Assembly: GCA_945897365.1 (NCBI GenBank)
Contig: CAMDFD010000003.1
Coordinates: 124,001-188,000, forward strand
Length of the DNA stretch: 64,000 nucleotides
Source of the DNA: Bordetella parapertussis
Lineage (GTDB): Bacteria > Pseudomonadota > Gammaproteobacteria > Burkholderiales > Burkholderiaceae_B
Direction: 5' to 3'
Each line of letters opens with the position of its first letter. Positions within the stretch are counted from its first letter, which is position 1. A program made the translations under genes and the position numbers. The notes beneath the pieces were generated by a model. That model worked only from the letters and a program-made list of their open reading frames with translations. It ran no database searches and was not told the DNA's origin. Below are positions 56,932 to 64,000 of the stretch, one piece after another.

Positions 56932-57864
56932 CTAGCTTCGGCTGCGGCGCCACTCGATCAGACTATTGACGATGCCGCTTGCACAAATAATGATGATGCC
57001 TATCCACGTGGTGGTGTCGGGAAGGTGAGACCAGACAAGCCACCCAATTGTTGCGGCAAAGATGATTTGTAAATAGATAAAGGGAGCAAGGAGCGACGCG
57101 GGTGCGTAGCGATACGACTGAATTTGTAGCAGATGTCCTAAACCTCCCGCCGCACCAGAGAGCAGAAGAATGGTCCAGTTCCAGGCGCTCAAGGTTTGTA
57201 GACTACTCACTGCGGTGGGCCAAACGAAGGGCAAACAAAGCGTTAAGGATCCTGTCCCAATCGCCCCTCCCCAAAGTACGGTGGTAAATGCACTGTCTCG
57301 CGCGAGCATTCTTGAGATTAAGTGTTGTGCTGTTAAGAGGCATGCGGTGATCAGCCCCATGATCACCCCCATCAGGGGCAATCCCGCTGAAGGACGCACC
57401 ACAATCAACACGCCGATCAGTCCGATTCCAGCAGCGATCCAGCGTGATTGACGGGAAGGCTCCTTTAAAACCCAGGGTGCGACAGCCAGCATTAAAAGGG
57501 GGGCAATAAAAATGAGTGCCGTTGCCTCTGCTTGAGGTAAATAACTCAGCGTTGTGAAAAATGTCAATGCTGAGCCCAGCATGGCTGCGCCTCGCAGACA
57601 CTGTAATTTGGGCATTTGGCTTTTAAAAATACCCAATCCGCGGCTAGGTAAAATGATCGACATCAACAAAACGAGATGGATGGCGTATCGAAACCAGCAA
57701 AAAACGAGCAAAGGTACGCCAACGGACATGGTCCACTTTCCCATGCCATCTAGGCTTGTCAAAAAAAGAAAGGAAAGTAGGAAGAAAAAGATGCCAAGCA
57801 AAGGGCGTTGAGCCCGTGGGGCGAATGCAGAAGAAGCTGCATTCAGTGCAGATACCCGAGGCAT
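56932..57864 (-). CDS. EamA/DMT-family transporter
   Basis: The 310-residue inner-membrane protein has about ten hydrophobic helices arranged as two EamA repeats (about 25-150 and 165-300), the plan of drug/metabolite exporters. The repeat marks LPQAEATALIFIAPLLM and YAPASLLAPFIYLQIIFA are visible. The substrate cannot be inferred. ATG 57864 is used, with TTG 57867 just before it. It converges on the ybbA-type gene with 13 bases between stops. Confidence 0.88.
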   Translation of the reverse strand: MPRVSALNAASSAFAPRAQRPLLGIFFFLLSFLFLTSLDGMGKWTMSVGVPLLVFCWFRYAIHLVLLMSIILPSRGLGIFKSQMPKLQCLRGAAMLGSALTFFTTLSYLPQAEATALIFIAPLLMLAVAPWVLKEPSRQSRWIAAGIGLIGVLIVVRPSAGLPLMGVIMGLITACLLTAQHLISRMLARDSAFTTVLWGGAIGTGSLTLCLPFVWPTAVSSLQTLSAWNWTILLLSGAAGGLGHLLQIQSYRYAPASLLAPFIYLQIIFAATIGWLVWSHLPDTTTWIGIIIICASGIVNSLIEWRRSRS

Positions 57865-57947
57865 CAACCGATCTCCTGTAATGTGTCGGATTGTAGGAAA
57901 GCGTGAATAAACACGGTACTTTGATGATCATACCTGCGTTATTTAAC

Positions 57948-57975
57948 TTGTTTCCCGCCTAGGGATTGTTAAAAT
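57948..57975 (+). promoter_or_regulatory. Candidate promoter of the DctP-type gene
   Basis: TTGTTT and TAAAAT (5 of 6 matches) are spaced by 16 bases. The -10 box ends eight bases before ATG 57984, so a transcript from it would have almost no leader, and no Shine-Dalgarno is visible. Either the mRNA is leaderless or the true promoter is further upstream. Confidence 0.3.
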
Positions 57976-57983
57976 CAACAGCT

Positions 57984-59072
57984 ATGAAGAACTTAACCCT
58001 AAACTCTGCGGTTGTGCGCGCACTTATGTTTCGCGTAATCTTTGGGCAACTTGGACTGGCTTTATTACTTTCCAGTCTTTTCAGTATCGCCATGGCACAG
58101 CTTCTGCCTCAAACTGAGCTCAAGGTTGTTGGAGGACTCAGCAGCCGACCCGCTTATTCGGAAATTGAAAAGCCTTTCTGGAATCATTCCATTGCCGAGC
58201 GGTCCGAGGGCGCTGTGACTGCTCAGATCAAAGGTTTTGACGAGTTAGGCCTCAAAGGTCAAGAATTAATTCGCTTGATGCGCCAAGGTGTCATTGAGTT
58301 CGGAACGATTCCTCTCTCATACTACGCCAGAGAAGCATCACTTTTTGAGGCGGTCGATATCGCAGGACTTGTACCAAATCAGAACATTGCAAAAGAGTCC
58401 ATCAACGCCTTTTACCCAGTGCTTAAGCATTATTTGGCCTCTACACATCAGGTGAAGCTTTTGGGTGTTGCCCCTTACGGAGCGCAGTTTTTCTTTTGTA
58501 ATGTCGAGATTCGTAGCCTTGCAGATTTGAAAGGTCAAACGATTCGTACGATTACCAGAACGCAAGCTGAGTTGGTCGAAGCGCTTGGCGCAAAAAGCAT
58601 AGGCTTGCCTTTTTCTGAAGTCTTAAAAGCGCTGGAATCAAAAAATATCTCCTGTGCGATTGGGGGTGCCTACTCGGGTTACACAGCCAAATGGTACCGA
58701 GGGTCGACACATCTCTATGCCATGCCTGTCGGCTGGAATCAAGAAGTCCATGCTGTTAACCAAAAGGTATGGGATAGTCTAGATGAGCCAGTGCAGAAAT
58801 TCCTTGAGTCTAATATTGACTTTTTGATTCAAAATCTTTGGGATTTTTCTGACAAACTCACTCAACGCGGCATCGATTGCAACACTGGCAGCAAAGAGTG
58901 TCTTTCAATGCCTCGCGGACAGATGAGATTAGTCACGCCATCCAACGCAGACATTGCGACAATCAAACGTATTTCAACGCAAAAGGTTTTACCAAAATGG
59001 TCTGAGCGTTGCGCCGATGCGTGTGTAACGGACTTCAATCAAACGATCGGCAAACTTCTCAAGATCAAGTGA
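57984..59072 (+). CDS. TRAP transporter solute-binding protein (DctP family)
   Basis: The 362-residue protein is a periplasmic TRAP substrate-binding protein. The signal peptide is cleaved after about residue 38 (SIAMA-QLL). DLKGQTIRTITRTQAELVEALGAKSIGLPFSEV matches the central DctP region with the Arg that usually binds a carboxylate, and the C-terminal domain is Cys-rich (four Cys), which may form disulfides. The small and large permease genes dctQ and dctM are not in the window, so it is an orphan receptor. Start choice ATG 57984 is by signal-peptide fit; a TTG at 57966 is possible. Confidence 0.82.
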   Translation: MKNLTLNSAVVRALMFRVIFGQLGLALLLSSLFSIAMAQLLPQTELKVVGGLSSRPAYSEIEKPFWNHSIAERSEGAVTAQIKGFDELGLKGQELIRLMRQGVIEFGTIPLSYYAREASLFEAVDIAGLVPNQNIAKESINAFYPVLKHYLASTHQVKLLGVAPYGAQFFFCNVEIRSLADLKGQTIRTITRTQAELVEALGAKSIGLPFSEVLKALESKNISCAIGGAYSGYTAKWYRGSTHLYAMPVGWNQEVHAVNQKVWDSLDEPVQKFLESNIDFLIQNLWDFSDKLTQRGIDCNTGSKECLSMPRGQMRLVTPSNADIATIKRISTQKVLPKWSERCADACVTDFNQTIGKLLKIK

Positions 59073-59092
59073 AATTCAAAATAAAGTATTTT

Positions 59093-61384
59093 TTAACCTT
59101 TTGCACGTATGATTTTCTTGACTTGAGGGACGTGTCGTATAAAACGAAAAACTTGGGCGAGGTGCCGTCGACTGTCGACCTGGACAGTGAGATTGAGAAC
59201 AACGGTTGCCATCGCATCGTCATGCATCGTCACGTGAATAATATTTGAATCTGCCTGCGCCACTTCGGCTGCAATCCGGCTTAAAACACCACGCTCATTT
59301 TTAGCAATAATATCGAAGCGAGCGGAAAGGTGCTTGGCCGTTTCTTGATCCCACGCGACGTCCACCCAACGTTCTGGCTCCTTGAGACGTGCGCGCAGAG
59401 CCACTGGACATTCTGCCGTATGCACCACGAGGCCATGACCCACTCGAATGCCAGCAATAATTTGGTCGCCAGGAAGAGGGCCGCAACAGGGCGCTAATTG
59501 AACGCCTTGTCCCTCGTTTCCATGGATTTGAATCGGCGTGAGCTTTGCCAATGTCATCTCATCATCAGCAGCGGCAGTGGTTGCGATTAAGGGATGGTCA
59601 GGCGCAAAGCGTCGGGCGACTACCGCCGCAAGACGTTTGCCAAGACCAATGTCTGCCAGAATTTCTTCACGTGACTTTGCACCGCTTGAGCGAGCGAGTT
59701 TTTCCCAAATCGGATCATCACTCGCAGGAAGATTTAACTTAAGGTCGCTTAAGGCTTGGGCCAGCATCCTTTCTCCAAAGGCCGCAGACTCATCGTATTG
59801 AACAGTTCGAAGGTAATGCCTGATCTCTGAGCGTGCACGTCCAGTGCGTGCATAATTCAACCACTGCGCACTCGGACGAGAAGTTTGAGAGGTAGTGATG
59901 GCAACAGAGTCGCCATTTGCGAGCTCAGTGCGCAGGGGAACCTCTTCACCATTGACTTGACTGGCAACGGCATGATTTCCGACATCAGTATGAATCGAAT
60001 AAGCAAAATCAATGGCCGTCGCACCACGGGGCAAGGAAACAATTTTTCCTTTGGGTGTAAACACGTAAACAGCATCTGGAAACAGGTCAACTTTGACGTG
60101 TTCAAGAAACTCTGTCGAGTCACCTGTCTGATTTTGTATATCGAGTAGGGATTGCAATGATTTACTCGTCCGGCTTTGTATTTCTTGGAGGTTGGACTGA
60201 TCTCCTTTATAAAGCCAATGTGCTGCAACGCCTTCTTCGGCGATTTGATGCATGTCGTGTGTTCTAAACTGAAACTCGATTGGGGTGCCAAAAGGGCCTA
60301 CCAACGTTGTATGCAACGACTGGTAACCGTTGATTTTTGGTATGGCGATGTAATCTTTAAATTTTCCGGGTACAGGGCGATAGAGCTGATGCACAATACC
60401 CATCGCCATATAGCACTCAGGCAGAGTTCGCACGATCACGCGAAACCCATAAATATCCAGAACATTCGAGAGACTCTTTTTTTGTTTAACCATCTTGTTA
60501 TAGATGGCATAAAGCGTTTTCTCACGTCCACGAACTTCGCTTTCTATGCCTGCTGCAGGTAAAGCGCTTCTGATTTGTTCATCAATACGTGTCAATACTT
60601 CTCGTCGATTTCCACGTGCGGCCATGACCGCTTTTTCCAAAACCAGATAGCGATTTGGATGAATCGCGGCAAAGCATAAATCTTGTAATTCGCGATATAA
60701 GGCATTGAGACCGAGCCGATGTGCAATCGGAGCGTAAATATCCAATGTCTCGCGCGCGATGCGTCTTCTTTTATCTGGATTGACTGCGTCCAGTGTGCGC
60801 ATATTGTGCAAACGGTCTGCAAGCTTGATGAGAATGACACGTATATCACGTGCCATCGCCAACAGCATTTTTCTAAAGCTTTCCGCTTGCTGTTGCGCTT
60901 TGCTGGCGAACTCGAGCCGGTCTAATTTTGAGAGACCATCCACTAACTCTGCAACGTCTGAGCCAAATTTTTCAAGAAGTTCTTGTTTGGCAATGTCTTG
61001 ATCTTCCATGACATCATGCAAGAGAGCGGCACGAATGGCATCGACATCGAGTTTCCAGCCAGCGCAGATCTCAGCAACTGAGATCGGGTGACTGATATAA
61101 GGGGAACCGCTTGAACGAAACTGACCAAGGTGAGCTTGATCTGAAAAACGATAGGCATCACGGACAAGAGCGATTTCTTTTGTATCGAGGTATCCATCTA
61201 GCAAAAGCTGAAGAGATGCCATAGAGGCAATTGCAGGCTCTGCCTCCGTCACGACGGGTGTGGCAGAGCCGGAAACTGAACCTAATCGTTCTTGAGGTGC
61301 TGCAGGCCTGCGGGTGAGGCGTGAACCAACGCGCAGGGCGGCCAATAACCCGGAAGATGCGTATCGAAGTCCGGGAAAGGCCAT
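59093..61384 (-). CDS. spoT: Bifunctional (p)ppGpp synthetase/hydrolase
   Basis: The 763-residue enzyme makes and degrades the alarmone ppGpp. The hydrolase domain has the HD motif (LLHDVMED, His123-Asp124 with Glu127-Asp128), the synthetase domain has KINGYQSLHTT, and TGS (VFTPKGKIVSLPRG) and ACT (C-terminal 75 residues) domains follow. The intact HD box identifies the SpoT/Rel rather than RelA type. The first 54 residues are an extension relative to E. coli SpoT; an internal ATG at 61222 (MASLQLLLDGYL) would match that start. It is last in the gmk-rpoZ-spoT operon. Confidence 0.97.
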   Translation of the reverse strand: MAFPGLRYASSGLLAALRVGSRLTRRPAAPQERLGSVSGSATPVVTEAEPAIASMASLQLLLDGYLDTKEIALVRDAYRFSDQAHLGQFRSSGSPYISHPISVAEICAGWKLDVDAIRAALLHDVMEDQDIAKQELLEKFGSDVAELVDGLSKLDRLEFASKAQQQAESFRKMLLAMARDIRVILIKLADRLHNMRTLDAVNPDKRRRIARETLDIYAPIAHRLGLNALYRELQDLCFAAIHPNRYLVLEKAVMAARGNRREVLTRIDEQIRSALPAAGIESEVRGREKTLYAIYNKMVKQKKSLSNVLDIYGFRVIVRTLPECYMAMGIVHQLYRPVPGKFKDYIAIPKINGYQSLHTTLVGPFGTPIEFQFRTHDMHQIAEEGVAAHWLYKGDQSNLQEIQSRTSKSLQSLLDIQNQTGDSTEFLEHVKVDLFPDAVYVFTPKGKIVSLPRGATAIDFAYSIHTDVGNHAVASQVNGEEVPLRTELANGDSVAITTSQTSRPSAQWLNYARTGRARSEIRHYLRTVQYDESAAFGERMLAQALSDLKLNLPASDDPIWEKLARSSGAKSREEILADIGLGKRLAAVVARRFAPDHPLIATTAAADDEMTLAKLTPIQIHGNEGQGVQLAPCCGPLPGDQIIAGIRVGHGLVVHTAECPVALRARLKEPERWVDVAWDQETAKHLSARFDIIAKNERGVLSRIAAEVAQADSNIIHVTMHDDAMATVVLNLTVQVDSRRHLAQVFRFIRHVPQVKKIIRAKG

Positions 61385-61395
61385 TGGAATCCTAC

Positions 61396-61599
61396 TTAAG
61401 TGGGAACCTTGCGCAGCATTTCAATGCCGGTCAAACCTGCTGAAATCTCGCGTAAAGCGGTCACGGTGGGTTTGTCTTTGCTATCGATTCGAGCGGCATG
61501 ACCTTGAGCGAGTTCGCGCGCACGGTAAGTGGCTGCCAAGGTGAGCTTGAAGCGATTAGGAATGTGCTCGAGGCAATCGTCAACAGTGATGCGGGCCAT
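61396..61599 (-). CDS. rpoZ: RNA polymerase omega subunit
   Basis: The 67-residue protein begins [19 protein letters not shown], the omega signature, and helps assemble RNA polymerase and form a ppGpp site. It sits between gmk and spoT, the usual order. spoT starts 11 bases after its stop. Confidence 0.97.
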   Translation of the reverse strand: MARITVDDCLEHIPNRFKLTLAATYRARELAQGHAARIDSKDKPTVTALREISAGLTGIEMLRKVPT

Positions 61600-61659
61600 G
61601 GAAGTCCTGTCAGTAAGGTAAAAACTACATTGATCGTTGAGTATAGCTTTAGCGAACGC

Positions 61660-62286
61660 TCAAGGGAGTAAATCGAAGGATCTGAAAAGTTCAGGATGTC
61701 GGGCAAGTTGGCGTGTATAACGCAATTTTGCCGTTTCGATGATCTGACTCAATTGCGTGAGCGCAATGCTAAAGTCTTGATTAATAATAACATATTCAAA
61801 CTCAGATGCATGTGAAATCTCTTCGCTTGCAGCCTCGATACGGCGTTCGATCACCGCCTCTGCATCCTGTCCACGTTGGGTCAAACGCTCTCTAAGCGTT
61901 GAAATGGCTGGAGGTAGGATAAAAACACCGATCGCTTGGGGAAATAGTTGTTTAACTTGCCTAGCGCCTTGCCAATCAATTTCGAGCAGAATATCCTGCC
62001 CAAAAGCGATGGCTTGGTCGATTTTGTCTCGTGGTGTTCCATAAAAGTTGCCGTGAACTTCGGCCCACTCTAGAAGCTGATTTTGATGTCGCATTGCATC
62101 AAATTGCTCTTTAGTGACAAAACGATAGTCCTTGCCTTCGGTTTCGCCGGAGCGAGCGGGCCGTGTTGTACAAGAAACAGACAGGCACAACGTAGGATCA
62201 CGCGCTAAAAGCGCATTCACCAAGCTAGATTTACCCGCTCCACTTGGAGCGACAACCATAAAAACGTTTCCGGCGGCCAGTGACAT
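61660..62286 (-). CDS. gmk: Guanylate kinase
   Basis: Gmk phosphorylates GMP to GDP. The P-loop [10 protein letters not shown], the GMP-binding [20 protein letters not shown] and lid residues are present in 208 residues. ATG 62286 (MSLAAGNVF) is preferred to an upstream TTG at 62295. It heads the gmk-rpoZ-spoT operon, placing GTP supply beside ppGpp synthesis. Confidence 0.97.
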   Translation of the reverse strand: MSLAAGNVFMVVAPSGAGKSSLVNALLARDPTLCLSVSCTTRPARSGETEGKDYRFVTKEQFDAMRHQNQLLEWAEVHGNFYGTPRDKIDQAIAFGQDILLEIDWQGARQVKQLFPQAIGVFILPPAISTLRERLTQRGQDAEAVIERRIEAASEEISHASEFEYVIINQDFSIALTQLSQIIETAKLRYTRQLARHPELFRSFDLLP

Positions 62287-62376
62287 AGGTGACAATGCAA
62301 AAAAGTGATTTAAGCTTCAAGCATAGCAGAGTGCCCCATTTAACGAACCATTGGATAAACAAGGATTGCATAAGAT

Positions 62377-63249
62377 ATGAAGACCCAACACCTCATCACA
62401 GTTCCTGAGTTGCAGGAGCAACTAGCCAAAAATCCCTCAAATGTACTGATTTGTGATTGCCGTTACGATTTGGTCGATTCAGAGCTGGGCCTTCGTGCTT
62501 ATGAAGCAGGCCATATCCCAGGTGCGATCTATCTTAATTTAGGCAAAATTTTAAGTGGTTCTTCGACGGGGACCAACGGACGTCATCCTTTGCCAAATCC
62601 CGACCGTCTTGCCTTGGACCTCGCTGCACTAGGCGTCAATGCAGACACTCTCATCGTTGCCTATGATGCTCTTGGCGCATCCCATGCAGCCCGTTTGTGG
62701 TGGTGCGCCCGCTGGGTCGGTCATGCCAATGTTGTTGTGCTCGATGGTGCGCTTGAGGCATGGGTTCAAGCGGGCCAACCGCTCTCAAAAGAAACGCCTT
62801 CGGCTAGAGCTGCGGGTAACTTTAAACGTGGAGAATCACTCTCGAAACAAGTGAACTATGAGGAAGTGCGTGCAGGAATTGGTCGCCCAAACCGACTGAT
62901 TATCGATGGTCGACCTGAGGATCGCTTCGAAGGCCTGAATGAAACACTCGATCTAAAAGCAGGTCATATTCCTGGATCTCTCAGTCGGTTTTCTAAGAAA
63001 AATCTTGATGCGAACGCACGTTTCAAGTCTCCCGATGTGCTTAAAGCAGAGTTTCTGTCTTTATTGGGAAGTCATTCTCCAGAGCAAGTCATTGCAAGTT
63101 GTGGATCCGGCGTCGCCGCATGCCATCTATTGCTTGCGATGGAACTTGCGGGCTTGAAAGGTGCAGCGCTGTATGGCGGCTCTTGGAGTGAGTGGTGCGC
63201 ACAACCCGATACCTTAATCGAAACGGGTCCAGCCCAAGCAACATCTTAA
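62377..63249 (+). CDS. sseA: Sulfurtransferase, 3-mercaptopyruvate type
   Basis: The 290-residue protein has two rhodanese domains (about 8-135 and 160-280). The C-terminal one carries the active Cys242 in CGSGVAA, which is close to the CGSGVTA loop of 3-mercaptopyruvate sulfurtransferases and unlike the CRKGVTA loop of thiosulfate enzymes. It would transfer sulfur from mercaptopyruvate to thiols or cyanide in the cytoplasm. It stands between divergent gmk and a downstream SDR gene 37 bases away. Confidence 0.9.
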   Translation: MKTQHLITVPELQEQLAKNPSNVLICDCRYDLVDSELGLRAYEAGHIPGAIYLNLGKILSGSSTGTNGRHPLPNPDRLALDLAALGVNADTLIVAYDALGASHAARLWWCARWVGHANVVVLDGALEAWVQAGQPLSKETPSARAAGNFKRGESLSKQVNYEEVRAGIGRPNRLIIDGRPEDRFEGLNETLDLKAGHIPGSLSRFSKKNLDANARFKSPDVLKAEFLSLLGSHSPEQVIASCGSGVAACHLLLAMELAGLKGAALYGGSWSEWCAQPDTLIETGPAQATS

Positions 63250-63286
63250 AATAAACACTTAATACATTGAACAAAAGGAAGAAGAA

Positions 63287-64000
63287 ATGTCTGATCTCAA
63301 GGTCGCTGTCATCACAGGTGCAGGTTCTGGCATTGGACGCGCCGTAGCAATCCATCTCGCTGCAACGGGCTATCAGGTTGCGTTGGCAGGCCGTCGTCTA
63401 GATGCGCTTGAAGAAACTAAAAAGGAAGGCGGCGCGCTTGCTGCGAATTTGCATCCGATCGTGACCGATGTCAGTGAAGAAGCATCCGTCAATGCGCTGT
63501 TTGCCGAGGTTGTTCGTCGCTGGGGACGCTTGGATGTCTTATTTAATAATGCCGGTCGCGGAGGCCCTCCAGTGCCGATTGAGGACCTCCCTGTCGAGAT
63601 TTGGAAAGACATCGTCAACATCAACTTAACCGGTATGTTTTTGTGTGCGCAAGCTGCAATTCGAATCATGAAATCTCAATCACCACAAGGCGGTCGCATC
63701 ATTAATAATGGTTCGATTTCAGCGCATGCGCCGCGGCCTTTCTCGATTGGATATACGGCGACCAAGCATGCGGTCACGGGTCTGACCAAGTCCATCTCAC
63801 TCGATACACGTGCCTATCGTATTGCGTGCAGCCAAATTGACATTGGTAATGCAGCGACTCCTATGACCGAGCGCATGACTAAAGGCGTTCCTCAACCTGA
63901 TGGCTCCACGCGCGTAGAGCCACGCATGGATGTGAACCATGTCGCGCAGACTATCACTCAAATGGTGAGTTTTCCTTTGGAAACAAATGTACAGTTCGTC
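63287..64000 (+). CDS. Short-chain dehydrogenase/reductase (3' end outside window)
   Basis: The frame is open from ATG 63287 to the window edge (238 codons), so only a few residues should be missing. Classical SDR features are TGAGSGIG at 10-17, NNAG at 87-90, Ser143 and Tyr156-X3-Lys160 (YTATK). AAGGAAGAAG before the ATG is the ribosome-binding site. The substrate is unknown. It may share a transcript with sseA. Confidence 0.92.
   Translation, partial: MSDLKVAVITGAGSGIGRAVAIHLAATGYQVALAGRRLDALEETKKEGGALAANLHPIVTDVSEEASVNALFAEVVRRWGRLDVLFNNAGRGGPPVPIEDLPVEIWKDIVNINLTGMFLCAQAAIRIMKSQSPQGGRIINNGSISAHAPRPFSIGYTATKHAVTGLTKSISLDTRAYRIACSQIDIGNAATPMTERMTKGVPQPDGSTRVEPRMDVNHVAQTITQMVSFPLETNVQFV

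Overview
The window is a gene-dense stretch of chromosome from a betaproteobacterium. It is most likely a member of the Burkholderiales, and Alcaligenaceae-like, judging by the protein sequences, a Bug/TctC-type receptor, the recJ-prfB-lysS order with an RpfE-type neighbour, a LexA box of the form CTGT-N8-ACAG, and a base composition near one half GC. Almost every gene is a recognisable core gene. I see no insertion sequence, prophage, CRISPR array, integron, tRNA or rRNA, and no gene-free stretch over 300 bases.

Layout, left to right. 1-5.5 kb: the 3' end of lon, hslR, lexA with two LexA operators, an aromatic/aspartate aminotransferase, and uvrB. 5.7-11.7 kb: a small tyrosine phosphatase, then the complete iron-sulfur operon iscR-iscS-iscU-iscA-hscB-hscA-fdx behind a promoter region with two IscR-type sites. 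11.8-13.4 kb: a HpaI-type aldolase paired with a hydroxypyruvate isomerase. 13.4-19.5 kb (minus strand): rpfE-like, recJ, prfB (split by its programmed +1 frameshift), an SDR gene and lysS. 19.6-22.3 kb: lolC/lolD and tatD. 22.3-25.1 kb: a small secreted TPEER-repeat protein divergent from an OmpR/EnvZ-type two-component pair. 25.2-31.3 kb: comEC, a TctC receptor, an alpha/beta hydrolase, a PHP phosphoesterase and greB. 31.3-38 kb: an epimerase-like SDR, a methyltransferase, a transglutaminase-like protein of unknown role, HAD-tadA-ldcA, and an alanine/glycine symporter. 38-46 kb: ybiT-type ABC-F, tsaD, plsY, surE-pcm-nlpD (without rpoS), a 3'-5' exonuclease and rlmD. 46-53.4 kb: argH, nadE, PII, a cytoplasmic GGT, ubiC, an RluF-type pseudouridine synthase and rlmJ. 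53.5-64 kb: ppiD, tesA back to back with a ybbA-type ATPase, a DMT exporter, an orphan DctP receptor, spoT-rpoZ-gmk, sseA and the start of an SDR gene cut by the window edge.

The genes mostly serve DNA repair (lexA, uvrB, recJ), Fe-S assembly, translation and its fidelity (prfB, lysS, tadA, tsaD, rlmD, rlmJ, rluF, hslR), envelope biogenesis (lol, plsY, nlpD, ldcA, ppiD) and stress signalling (spoT, PII, the two-component system).

I did not find a clear undescribed multi-gene system. The items most worth a second look are the transglutaminase-like protein at 33.1-34.3 kb, the ubiC tail overprinted on the conserved end of ggt, the LexA operator that shares bases with the upstream gene's terminator, the missing rpoS after nlpD, and the TPEER-repeat secreted protein beside the two-component system.
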